Shown here in pieces: positions 24,353-32,481 of a stretch of DNA of 64,000 bases (its first letter is position 1; every line of letters starts with the position of its first letter). The stretch comes from Marinimicrobium sp038419845. Lineage in GTDB: Bacteria > Pseudomonadota > Gammaproteobacteria > Pseudomonadales > Cellvibrionaceae. Location: positions 62,001-126,000 of the forward strand of contig NZ_JBCAQT010000006.1 of assembly GCF_038419845.1 (NCBI RefSeq), given 5' to 3'. A program made the translations under genes and the position numbers. The notes beneath the pieces were generated by a model. That model searched no databases and was not told the origin of the DNA. It worked only from the letters and a program-made list of their open reading frames with translations.

Positions 24353-26788
24353 ATGACCGAGCCCGTGCAACCTCAGCGTGAAAACGTGATCCCGCTCAAC
24401 CCCGGGCGGCGCCCGGCGCAGGGTGTGTCTCTGACGCGTCTGCCTGCGCCCATGCACTCCCTGCGCGATAAAACACGCCAGGAGCTGCAGGCCTTGCTGC
24501 GCGAGCTGTTCGACAAGGCTGATGATGCGTTGTTTGAGCTGGCCGACCAGGCCGCCAGCAATCAGGAGCAGAATCTCTATTTTGACTCCATGCGGGAAGT
24601 CCGTCTGCGCCGGCGCGCCATAGAGAGCGATTTCTTTGAGAACCTGGATGGTGGTTTTGCCCGCCTGCTGGATACCCGCGCGTCCGATCCCGGCCGTGAC
24701 TCCGAAGAGGAGTCTTTCTCGCTGGATGATCTGAGCCTGGTGCAGAACGATGAGCTGGAAGAGCTGGTCGCCACTGAGGGGATGGTCAACAAGGCCAATG
24801 AGCAGTTTGCCGAGCCGATGCAGCACCTGACGTTGCGCATGGACCAACTGGTGCCGGTCAAGGTATACCAGAAGAATAACCCCGTCGGGGCCGATGCCAT
24901 CTGCGGTGGCTTCACCGAAGCGACCCAGACGGTGAAGATCGATGTCAAAGCCAAGCTGGTTCTGTTCAAGCTGTTCGACAAGGTGGTCATGAGCCGTCTG
25001 GGCAAACTGTATGAGACCCTGAACCAGCTGCTGGTCGATGCCAATATTCTGCCGTCACTCAAGGCCGGCTCTGTGCGGCCCCAGCGCGGCGAGGCGCAGA
25101 AGCACAGCAGCACCCAGGCCAGTTCCGAGCGCACCCAGCGCGAAGATGAAACCAATCAGGTGCTGCACACTCTGCGGGATCTGCTGAATCAGCGCGGCCC
25201 GTCGGATAGCGGAATGGGTGGAGCGCCGGGAAGCGGATCGGACAGTCGCGCCGACGGAGGCCGGGGTACCAGCGCCGGAGATGAGGCCCAGGGAGTCGAG
25301 CTCGACAGCCGGGACCTGGTGCAGCTGTTGTCGCGCGCCCAGCACAGTGACTGGTCCAGTCGCGAGAGCACTTCGCCGGTAGACGTCCAGCAACTGCTGC
25401 GCGGGCTGCTCTCCGAGTCCAATCGTGGCAACCTCAATCAGGTCGATGACGATGTCATCAATCTGGTCAGCATGATGTTCGAGTTCATTCTCGACGACCG
25501 CAACCTGGCCGATCCCATGAAGGCTCTGCTGGGGCGCCTGCAGATTCCCCTGGTGAAAGTGGCCATTGCCGACAAGACTTTTTTCAGCAAAGGCGGACAC
25601 CCCGCCCGTCGTCTGCTCAATGAGCTGGCCATGTCGGCGCTGGGCTGGCAGGACACCGGAGAGGAGAACCGGCGCAAAGATACGCTCTACCAGAAAATCG
25701 AGCAGATTGTGCAGCGTATTCTCTCGGATTTCGAGAGTGATGTGGGCATCTTCGACCAGATGCTGCTTGAGTTCCGCTCCTACCAGGAAAAAGAGCGCCG
25801 CCGGGCGAAAATTCTGGAGCAGCGGACTCTGGATGCAGAGGATGGCAAGGCCAAGTCCGAGCGCGCCCGGGCCGAGGTGGATCGTGCCCTGGCCCGGCTG
25901 ACCGAGGGGCGGGATCTGGCCCCGGCGGCCGATCAATTACTGCGCGAGGCCTGGTCAAAGGTGCTGTTCATCATCTGCCTGAAGCAGGGTGCGGACAGCG
26001 ACGACTGGCATCGGGCGATTGGTACTGCTGAGCGGCTGGTCTGGAGTGCAACGGCGCCCATGGATCGCGACAACCGCCAGAAGCTGCTCAAACTGGTGCC
26101 GGAGCTGTTGCCGCGCCTGCGCTCCGGCCTGGAGTCCATCGCCTACAATCCCTACGACATGACCCAGCTGTTCAAGCAACTGGAGCGGCTGCACCTGTCG
26201 CGGCTGCGCGGGCAGAGCGCTACGGAAGCGAAAACAGCCCCACCGGCCAGCACCGATGCCTCTGCCTCTGAGAAGCCCGAGGCGATTTCCGCCGCCCCCG
26301 AGGCGCCCGTATCGGAAGCGCCGGAGTCGACTTCCTCCGAGAACGCCGGGCAGCGGGCAGAGGCACCCGCGCCGTCTGCGCCCGAAGCGAATGCGGCGGC
26401 TGATGCACAGGATCAGAGCACGGCAGAGAGCACGCCAGAGAGTGCGGTGGAGAACAAGGTGGAGAGCGAGGCGGAGTCCACCGCCGAAGAGCCCCTGTCC
26501 GCCTCCGATCCCCATGTGGCGCTGGTGTCCAATCTGACCCAGGGCAGCTGGTTTGAAATGCAGGACAGTGCCGGGCAGATGTACCGTTGCCGCCTGGCCG
26601 CCATGATCAAGCCCACGGGCAAATACATCTTCGTCAATCGCTCGGGCATGAAAGTGGCTGAGGAAACGCGCGACGGGCTGGCCCGGGCCCTCAAGTCCGG
26701 TCGGCTGCGCATTCTGGACGATGGCATGTTGTTCGATCGGGCGCTGGAAGCGGTCATCGGCAATCTGCGCAGTGCCCGGGCCCGGTAA
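24353..26788 (+). CDS. DUF1631 domain-containing protein
   Basis: The 811-residue protein matches DUF1631, a family of unknown function in gammaproteobacteria. The N-terminal half is helical (about residues 30-250), and a long charged region (about 270-340) is rich in Gly and Ser. A Pro, Ala and Glu-rich low-complexity segment covers about residues 625-720. The extreme C-terminus (VSNLTQGSWFEMQDSAGQMYRCRLA, then GKYIFVNRSGMKVAEETRDGLARAL) looks like a small beta-domain related to PilZ-like folds, with no cyclic-di-GMP motif seen. The ATG at 24353 has a weak ribosome-binding site. It precedes ampD on the same strand; the pairing with nadC and ampD is known from Pseudomonas in my recollection. 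Confidence 0.88.
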   Translation: MTEPVQPQRENVIPLNPGRRPAQGVSLTRLPAPMHSLRDKTRQELQALLRELFDKADDALFELADQAASNQEQNLYFDSMREVRLRRRAIESDFFENLDGGFARLLDTRASDPGRDSEEESFSLDDLSLVQNDELEELVATEGMVNKANEQFAEPMQHLTLRMDQLVPVKVYQKNNPVGADAICGGFTEATQTVKIDVKAKLVLFKLFDKVVMSRLGKLYETLNQLLVDANILPSLKAGSVRPQRGEAQKHSSTQASSERTQREDETNQVLHTLRDLLNQRGPSDSGMGGAPGSGSDSRADGGRGTSAGDEAQGVELDSRDLVQLLSRAQHSDWSSRESTSPVDVQQLLRGLLSESNRGNLNQVDDDVINLVSMMFEFILDDRNLADPMKALLGRLQIPLVKVAIADKTFFSKGGHPARRLLNELAMSALGWQDTGEENRRKDTLYQKIEQIVQRILSDFESDVGIFDQMLLEFRSYQEKERRRAKILEQRTLDAEDGKAKSERARAEVDRALARLTEGRDLAPAADQLLREAWSKVLFIICLKQGADSDDWHRAIGTAERLVWSATAPMDRDNRQKLLKLVPELLPRLRSGLESIAYNPYDMTQLFKQLERLHLSRLRGQSATEAKTAPPASTDASASEKPEAISAAPEAPVSEAPESTSSENAGQRAEAPAPSAPEANAAADAQDQSTAESTPESAVENKVESEAESTAEEPLSASDPHVALVSNLTQGSWFEMQDSAGQMYRCRLAAMIKPTGKYIFVNRSGMKVAEETRDGLARALKSGRLRILDDGMLFDRALEAVIGNLRSARAR

Positions 26789-26847
26789 GCGACAAACGGG
26801 CCCGGCCTCTGTATCATCCCCTCCATTATTGTGTCGGAGGGGAGTCT

Positions 26848-27411
26848 GTGACCCAACCCATATGCGATGGCTGGCTGGCCTCGGCCCGTCAATGCCCATC
26901 TCCCAATCATAATGAGCGGCCCGAAGACGTCCGGATCAGCCTGCTGGTGATTCACAACATCAGTCTGCCGCCGGAGCAGTACGGCACCGGTTATATCGAA
27001 TCCTTCTTCTGCAACCAGCTTCCGGCCCAGGATCACCCCTATTTCGAGACGATTGCCGGTCTGCGGGTGTCGGCGCACCTGCTGATTGACCGCGAGGGGG
27101 AGCTGGTCCAGTTTGTCGCTCTGGACCGGCGCGCCTGGCACGCCGGTGCCTCCGAATTCCAGGGACGGTCCGAGTGCAATGACTTCAGCATCGGCATCGA
27201 GCTGGAGGGCTCCGATCATATCCCCTATACCCCGGCTCAATATGAGCGTTTAGCGGCGGTCACAGGTCTGTTATTATCTCGCTATCCGGAATTGACACCG
27301 GGGCGGATTGTCGGACACTCGGACATCGCCCCCGGTCGCAAAACCGACCCGGGCCCCGCCTTTGACTGGGCCCACTATCGATCACTGCTGGGAGTGGACC
27401 GCCCCCTATGA
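26848..27411 (+). CDS. ampD: 1,6-anhydro-N-acetylmuramyl-L-alanine amidase AmpD
   Basis: AmpD cleaves anhydro-muropeptides during peptidoglycan recycling and so keeps beta-lactamase inducers low. The 187-residue zinc amidase uses a GTG start at 26848 behind GGAGGGGAG. His36 in VIHNISLPPEQY and the HSDIAPGRKTDPGPAFDW motif supply zinc ligands; the NDFSIGIELEG segment is a family signature. It overlaps ampE by 4 bp (ATGA), which supports translational coupling. Confidence 0.95.
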   Translation: MTQPICDGWLASARQCPSPNHNERPEDVRISLLVIHNISLPPEQYGTGYIESFFCNQLPAQDHPYFETIAGLRVSAHLLIDREGELVQFVALDRRAWHAGASEFQGRSECNDFSIGIELEGSDHIPYTPAQYERLAAVTGLLLSRYPELTPGRIVGHSDIAPGRKTDPGPAFDWAHYRSLLGVDRPL

Positions 27412-28250
27412 CGTTTCTCAGTTTGTTGCTGGTACTGGCTCTGATTCAATGGTGGGGCTCAGGCGCTCCGCTACAGCGCGATGGCTGGTTTTTCTCCTAT
27501 GCCGACTGGCTGGATAGCCGGCCGGCGTTGACCTGGCCCGCCGGCCGCCTGTTGCTGGCCGTGCTCGTGCCGGTGCTGGCGTTGTGGCTTGTGACCTGGT
27601 GGGTGGCGACGTCTCTGACCCCCATCTGGGTGTTTCTGATAGCCGTGCCGGTGCTGCTTTACAGCCTTGGCCGGGGCGACTTTACCGAGCAGGTACGCAA
27701 CTACATTGAAGCCAGCTACCGCAAGGACTCGGTGAGCGCCGCCCTTCACCTGGCGCAGCTGCAGGGCAAGGAGGTCGAAGACCGCGATCCCGAGGACTGG
27801 CCCACGCTTCATCGTCAGGCCCTCAGAGCCATTGCCTACCGCGGGTTTGAGCGGATGTTTGCCGTCATTTTCTGGTTTTTCATTCTTGGGCCCGCCGGTG
27901 CGCTGCTCTATCGTTTGAGCCTTCTGTACCGGCAGCGCGAGCCCTCCGCACTGGTTGACCGCTGGGTCTGGTTGCTGGAATGGCCGGTGGTGCGTCTGAT
28001 GGGCCTGACCTGGGCCATGGCCGGGAACTTCGATACCTGCTTTTTCCGCTGTCAGCGAGACTCGCTGGATGTGGAGAAACGCACGTCGGCGGTGCTGTAC
28101 GATCACGCTCTGGGGGCCCTGGGGTTGCCGGATGAAGTCTGCGGCGAGGAGTCGGTGACGCTCGACAGCATCAGCGCCAGTCAGCCGCTGTTTTCCCGCT
28201 CACTGCTGATCTGGGTGTGCTTCCTGGCGCTGGTGACGTTGCTGGCCTGA
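27408..28250 (+). CDS. ampE: AmpE inner membrane protein
   Basis: AmpE is a membrane protein of unknown biochemical role that modulates AmpD-linked beta-lactamase induction. The 280-residue protein has several membrane-spanning segments (N-terminal LLLVLALIQWW, the LVTWWVATSLTPIWVFLIAVPVLLYSL hairpin, and a C-terminal LLIWVCFLALVTLLA). A cytosolic or periplasmic middle holds the DRDPEDWPTLH-type region and an FEVIFWFFILGPAGALLYRL-type segment. It starts inside the ampD stop region, so the two genes form one unit. Confidence 0.92.
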   Translation: MTFLSLLLVLALIQWWGSGAPLQRDGWFFSYADWLDSRPALTWPAGRLLLAVLVPVLALWLVTWWVATSLTPIWVFLIAVPVLLYSLGRGDFTEQVRNYIEASYRKDSVSAALHLAQLQGKEVEDRDPEDWPTLHRQALRAIAYRGFERMFAVIFWFFILGPAGALLYRLSLLYRQREPSALVDRWVWLLEWPVVRLMGLTWAMAGNFDTCFFRCQRDSLDVEKRTSAVLYDHALGALGLPDEVCGEESVTLDSISASQPLFSRSLLIWVCFLALVTLLA

Positions 28251-28319
28251 TCGTTCTCCAGACTTTTCATCTGATTCTATGCCTGTCCGCAGGCGACAAC
28301 TGTGACAGAGGTTTCTGCT

Positions 28320-28805
28320 ATGCCGTCTTTTGACGTGGTGTCTGAAGTAGATAAGCACACTTTGACCAATGCGGTTGACCAGGCCAATCGCCTGATCGGC
28401 AACCGCTATGACTTCAAGGGCGTCGATGCCAGTTTCGAACGCAAGGATTTCGTGGTCACCATGACCGCCGAAGTGGATTTTCAGCTCCAGCAGATGCTGG
28501 ATATTCTGCAGAGCGCGCTGGTCAAGAATGACATCGACATCGCCTGCCTGGAGGTCAAGGAACCCACCACCGCGGGCAAACAGGTCAAGCAGGATATCGT
28601 GGTCCGCACCGGGCTCGAAACCGACATGTGCAAGAAGATGGTGAAAATCATCAAGGAGTCCAAGCTCAAGGTTCAGGCCCAGATTCAGGGCGATCAACTG
28701 CGGGTGACCGGGAAAAAGCGCGACGATCTGCAGCAGGCGATGGCCTTGTTACGTAGCGCCGAGGGCATCGATATGCCCCTGCAATTCAACAACTTCCGGG
28801 ACTGA
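28320..28805 (+). CDS. yajQ: YajQ family nucleotide-binding protein
   Basis: YajQ proteins bind cyclic di-GMP or other nucleotides and have been linked to virulence regulation in some bacteria. The 161-residue protein has the family start MPSFDVVSEVDKHTL, the NRYDFKG and KQDIVVRTGLETDMCKKMVKIIKESKLKVQ-type segments and a GDQLRVTGKKRDDLQQ tail. ATG 28320 is preferred over a short in-frame upstream start because the family N-terminus starts there and CAGAGG lies about 9 bases upstream. The gene follows ampE and precedes ampG on the same strand. Confidence 0.93.
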   Translation: MPSFDVVSEVDKHTLTNAVDQANRLIGNRYDFKGVDASFERKDFVVTMTAEVDFQLQQMLDILQSALVKNDIDIACLEVKEPTTAGKQVKQDIVVRTGLETDMCKKMVKIIKESKLKVQAQIQGDQLRVTGKKRDDLQQAMALLRSAEGIDMPLQFNNFRD

Positions 28806-28859
28806 TCCCCGTGTCCAATACTCTTTTCCCGATCGGCTCGAGCGGGCCTCGTGTGCTTT

Positions 28860-30218
28860 ATGTCTGAACCCGGAACGCCCGAACAGCGGCTTACCTGGCG
28901 CGAATCCCTGAGCGTCTATGCCAACCCCAGGGTGGCTTCCATGCTGTTTCTGGGTTTTTCGGCCGGCCTGCCTTTCCTCCTGGTATTCAGTACCCTCTCA
29001 GCCTGGTTGACCGAGGCGGGAGTCAGTCGGGCCAGTATCGGCTTTTTCAGCTGGATCGGGATCACTTACTCCATCAAAGTGTTCTGGTCGCCGCTGGTGG
29101 ACCGGTTGACGCTGCCTGTGCTTGGACGTTGGCTGGGTCATCGCCGCAGCTGGATTCTGCTGGCCCAATGCATGATCGCCGGTGGTCTGATCGGCATGGC
29201 GATGACGGATCCGGCCACCGAACTGGAAAAGCTGGCACTGTTTGCGCTTCTGGTAGCGTTCGGCTCGGCCACTCAGGATGTCTCCGTGGATGCCTGGCGC
29301 ATCGAAGCGGTGGATGTGGAGCGTCAGGCGGCCATGTCCGCAACCTATGTCTTCGGTTATCGCATAGCGTTGCTGGTCGCCGGTGCCGGCGCCCTGAATC
29401 TGGCAAGCTTCCAGAGTTGGCCTACGGTGTACCTGACCATGGCCTGCCTGGTCGGTGTGGGAGTGGTGACCGTACTGCTCTCGCCCGAACCGGCGGTGAA
29501 GAGGCGCTCTGATGCGGTCTTCCTCGAACAGAGGGCCCAGGATTTTCTCGAGCGCAGCGGCCACTGGCCGGAGTGGGCACGCCACGCGGTGGCCTGGTTG
29601 ATCGGGGCGGTTGTCTGCCCCTTTGCCGATTTTTTCTATCGCTACGGACGCCAATCTCTGCTTCTGCTGCTGATCGTGGGGTGCTACCGGATCAGCGACA
29701 TCAGTATGGGCAGTATGGCCAACCCCTTTTATCTGGACCTGGGGTTCACCACCAGCCAGATTGGCAACGTGTCCGGCCTCTGGGGGTTTGCCATGACGAT
29801 CTTGGGGGGCATCGGTGGCGGGCTTCTTGTCCCCCGTTACGGATTGCGTCCGGTTCTCCTCGCTGGCGCGACTCTGGTGGCGGCCACAAACTTGCTGTTC
29901 GCGTTGATGGCGACAGTCGGCCCCGAGCTCTGGATGCTGGTGATCACTATCAGTGCCGACAATCTGTGTGGTGGCATGGCCATGGCCGTGCTGATTGCCT
30001 GGCTCTCGAGCCTGACCAACACCGCCTACACTGCCACGCAATACGCCCTGTTCAGCTCGTTGATGACGCTGCCGGGTAAGGTGATTGGCGGTTTCGGTGG
30101 GTTGGTGGTGGAGTCGGCCGGGTACGGCTGGTTCTTTATATACGTAGCGATCCTGGGCGTTCCCGCGATTGTTCTGGTGGCATGGTTGATGCTTCAGAAT
30201 CGGCTCCGGTCGCTATAA
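28860..30218 (+). CDS. ampG: AmpG family muropeptide permease
   Basis: AmpG imports anhydro-muropeptides from the periplasm, the substrate of AmpD. The 452-residue major facilitator protein has about 12 to 14 membrane segments. Characteristic stretches are FLGFSAGLPFLLVFSTLSAWL, the SIKVFWSPLVDR loop, and FGSATQDVSVDAWRIEAV. ATG 28860 is chosen from the start of the conserved N-terminus. It is not adjacent to ampDE here but close to it, with yajQ between them. Confidence 0.92.
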   Translation: MSEPGTPEQRLTWRESLSVYANPRVASMLFLGFSAGLPFLLVFSTLSAWLTEAGVSRASIGFFSWIGITYSIKVFWSPLVDRLTLPVLGRWLGHRRSWILLAQCMIAGGLIGMAMTDPATELEKLALFALLVAFGSATQDVSVDAWRIEAVDVERQAAMSATYVFGYRIALLVAGAGALNLASFQSWPTVYLTMACLVGVGVVTVLLSPEPAVKRRSDAVFLEQRAQDFLERSGHWPEWARHAVAWLIGAVVCPFADFFYRYGRQSLLLLLIVGCYRISDISMGSMANPFYLDLGFTTSQIGNVSGLWGFAMTILGGIGGGLLVPRYGLRPVLLAGATLVAATNLLFALMATVGPELWMLVITISADNLCGGMAMAVLIAWLSSLTNTAYTATQYALFSSLMTLPGKVIGGFGGLVVESAGYGWFFIYVAILGVPAIVLVAWLMLQNRLRSL

Positions 30219-30349
30219 ATCGCGCGCTTGATTGTGGTAAGGTGCGCCCCAACTACTGCCTGTCCCGGACCGGATGCCCCAAATACCCCAACCGGGATTC
30301 GCGCCGTTACGTGAAGGCCCAGTCCTTCCAGAGAACACTACTCGTACCT

Positions 30350-31384
30350 ATGCTGCCGCTTCGATATGGTCTCCCCCTGCTTCTGACGCTTCTGGCACTG
30401 CCAGTGGGGGCGGAAGTGGTTCAATTGAAAAACGGGGATCGCATCGCCGGGGAGTTCATTCGCGCCAGTGAAGATCACGTCAGGTGGGAATCTGACAAGC
30501 TCGGCACCCTCACCATTGAGAAAACCGAGATACTGGATCTTCGCACCTCCGTCCCCCTGAAAATCAACGGGGTGGGCGAACCCTGTCTGGTCGAGGGGAT
30601 GGATGAGGAGCATCTGGTCTACTCCTGCGGTGACGATCCCGAGCCGCGGCGGGTGCCGCTGGTCTCTCTGGCCATGATCATTCCCTATGCGGAGCTGCTG
30701 CAAGGCGACAGTGCCACCTGGACCGGCCAGATCAACTTGTCGGGCACCTACGCGCGGGGTAACGAAGTCCGGGACGACTGGAAATTTCGGACACACACCG
30801 AATATCGAATGGTGGACTGGCGGCATGTGGGCACGCTCGAATACGCCAGTTATTCCAGAAGCAAGTCCGAGCCCGACATGCAGTGGGGTGGACGCTACTC
30901 GCTCGACTGGTTTTTTCGCGAGCGCTGGTTCCTGAGCAGCGATTTCCGGTACGGGAAGGACGAGACCCGGGCGAGGGACCGGTACTACAACTTCGGTGCC
31001 GGTACCGGCTACCAGTTCTGGGAAAACCCGCTCACCGCGCTGGCGCTCACCGGTGGGGTGGTGTATGTGGCCGACAAATACGAGGTGCCGGCGGACCCGG
31101 GCCCCGACTTTTTGCGCGAGGAAAGTCGTATCGCCTGGCGGATGGGGACCGATTTCCGCTTCAAACTGCCGCTGGGCGTGTCCATGTTCCATCGCAACGA
31201 GTTTGTCCGCTCTTTTGAAGAGGACAGCGACTGGCAACTGACTACCACTACCGGCTTCAGTACCCTGATCGTGGGGCAACTCCAGTCCGAGATCAAACTC
31301 GATTACCAAGTGGACAACGACCCCCAGCAGGATACCGAGCGCGAGGATGTGCGCCTGGTGGTCGGTCTGAGCTTCGAATGGTAA
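30350..31384 (+). CDS. DUF481 outer-membrane protein
   Basis: The 344-residue secreted protein (signal peptide about residues 1-20, ending ALPVGA) begins with an LKNGDRIAGEFI segment, a small SH3-like domain of the type seen in DUF481 proteins. The C-terminal two-thirds is a beta-barrel of the salt-induced outer membrane protein (YdiY) type, with alternating aromatic strands (RYSLDWFFRERWFLSSDFRYG) and a terminal LVVGLSFEW. The family function is unknown. ATG 30350 gives a proper signal peptide. It sits between ampG and fxsA. Confidence 0.88.
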   Translation: MLPLRYGLPLLLTLLALPVGAEVVQLKNGDRIAGEFIRASEDHVRWESDKLGTLTIEKTEILDLRTSVPLKINGVGEPCLVEGMDEEHLVYSCGDDPEPRRVPLVSLAMIIPYAELLQGDSATWTGQINLSGTYARGNEVRDDWKFRTHTEYRMVDWRHVGTLEYASYSRSKSEPDMQWGGRYSLDWFFRERWFLSSDFRYGKDETRARDRYYNFGAGTGYQFWENPLTALALTGGVVYVADKYEVPADPGPDFLREESRIAWRMGTDFRFKLPLGVSMFHRNEFVRSFEEDSDWQLTTTTGFSTLIVGQLQSEIKLDYQVDNDPQQDTEREDVRLVVGLSFEW

Positions 31385-31445
31385 GCTATCAGTAATATGT
31401 AATGGCCGGGATGACGCTCCAGGCCGCACCAACCGGACTCTTGTT

Positions 31446-31889
31446 ATGCGTGTTCTGCTTCTGTTGTTTATCGTGATCCCCCTGGTGGAAATCTGGCTGA
31501 TGATTGAAATCGGCCGGGAAATCGGCGCCCCCAGCACCATTGGCCTGATTTTACTGACAGCTGTGATCGGTGTGCTGTTGATCCGCCTGCAGGGCCTGAC
31601 GACGCTGATCCGGGCGCAGAGTCGCATGGCGTCGGGCGAGCTGCCCGCCATGGAAATGGCCGAAGGCCTCGTGCTGGCACTCTGTGGGGTCTGTCTCCTG
31701 ATTCCCGGGTTCGCGACAGACCTGATCGGCTTCATCGGTCTGATTCCGCCGGTACGGCGCTACCTGCTGGCCCCCTGGCTTCGGGGCATGCAGATCCGGC
31801 GGGGGCCCGGCCCGGGCGGTCCAACGGGTCCGTCATCCGGCCGGACGCTGGAGGGCGACTACCGCCGGGAGGATGATCCCGAGCGCTAG
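31446..31889 (+). CDS. fxsA: FxsA family membrane protein
   Basis: FxsA is a small inner membrane protein; in Escherichia coli it suppresses phage exclusion by the F plasmid. The 147-residue product has 3 to 4 transmembrane segments (about residues 1-20, 25-45 and 70-100) with the typical GLILLTAVIGVLLIRLQGL and CLLIPGFATDLIGFIGLIPPVRR segments, and a cytosolic glycine- and proline-rich tail. A hairpin at 31914-31937 follows. It is placed directly upstream of groES as in many gammaproteobacteria. Confidence 0.92.
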   Translation: MRVLLLLFIVIPLVEIWLMIEIGREIGAPSTIGLILLTAVIGVLLIRLQGLTTLIRAQSRMASGELPAMEMAEGLVLALCGVCLLIPGFATDLIGFIGLIPPVRRYLLAPWLRGMQIRRGPGPGGPTGPSSGRTLEGDYRREDDPER

Positions 31890-31913
31890 CGCTTCCCGCT
31901 CTTCCAGCCACCA

Positions 31914-31937
31914 CCCCGAGACGGGTCCGTCTCGGGG
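31914..31937 (+). other. Hairpin without U-tract between fxsA and groES
   Basis: An 11-bp perfect stem (CCCCGAGACGG with CCGTCTCGGGG) with a 2-nt loop sits 24 bp after fxsA. It is not followed by Ts on the plus strand, so it does not look like a standard terminator, but it may end or protect the fxsA transcript. Confidence 0.6.
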
Positions 31938-31964
31938 TAAACCGCAAAAAAAATCGCCTCCCCC

Positions 31965-31994
31965 CGTTGAAATCCCCTCCGACAATCCCAATTA
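31965..31994 (+). promoter_or_regulatory. Heat-shock (sigma-32-like) promoter for groESL
   Basis: The -35-like TTGAAA (31967-31972) and a -10-like CCCAATTA (31987-31994) are 14 bp apart, close to the sigma-32 consensus CTTGAAA and CCCCATNTA. It lies about 130 bp before groES. No CIRCE inverted repeat is seen here. Confidence 0.5.
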
Positions 31995-32126
31995 ACCAGA
32001 CACATGAGTTTTGTGCCCGGCTGGTATTGCCATTCGGGCCCCGGTGGCCTCGGCCGCCGATCGATTTCACTCCGGGGCCACCCGGTTCATTTCAGTGTTT
32101 AACACGTAAGTTGGAGATACAAGTCC

Positions 32127-32417
32127 ATGAAAATTCGTCCTTTACACGATCGCGTAGTGATTCGCCGCAAGGAAGAAGAAGAGAAAACCGCCGGAGGCAT
32201 CGTGCTGCCCGGTTCTGCCAAAGAGAAGCCCAACCAGGGTGAAGTGATCGCCGTGGGCAATGGCCGCGTTCTGGATAATGGCGAAACTCGCCCGATTGAC
32301 GTGAAAGTGGGTGACGTTGTGGTCTTCGGCAAGTATGCCGGTAGCGACACCATCGAGATCGACGGTGAAGAGCTGGTGATCCTGAGCGAGAGCGATATCA
32401 AGGCGGTGCTGGCGTAA
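32127..32417 (+). CDS. groES: Co-chaperonin GroES
   Basis: The 96-residue heptameric cap of GroEL closes the folding chamber. The sequence starts MKIRPLHDRVVIRRKEEEEKTAGGIVLPGSAKEKPNQGEV, including the mobile loop that contacts GroEL, and ends DGEELVILSESDIKAVL. GTTGGAGA lies about 10 bases before the ATG. It is the first gene of the groESL operon; groEL follows after 64 bp. Confidence 0.98.
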   Translation: MKIRPLHDRVVIRRKEEEEKTAGGIVLPGSAKEKPNQGEVIAVGNGRVLDNGETRPIDVKVGDVVVFGKYAGSDTIEIDGEELVILSESDIKAVLA

Positions 32418-32481
32418 ATTGCCCGGCACACGCAGGTTTCAACTGTAAATTCTGAACACGAAATATTGGAAGGAAAGTACC

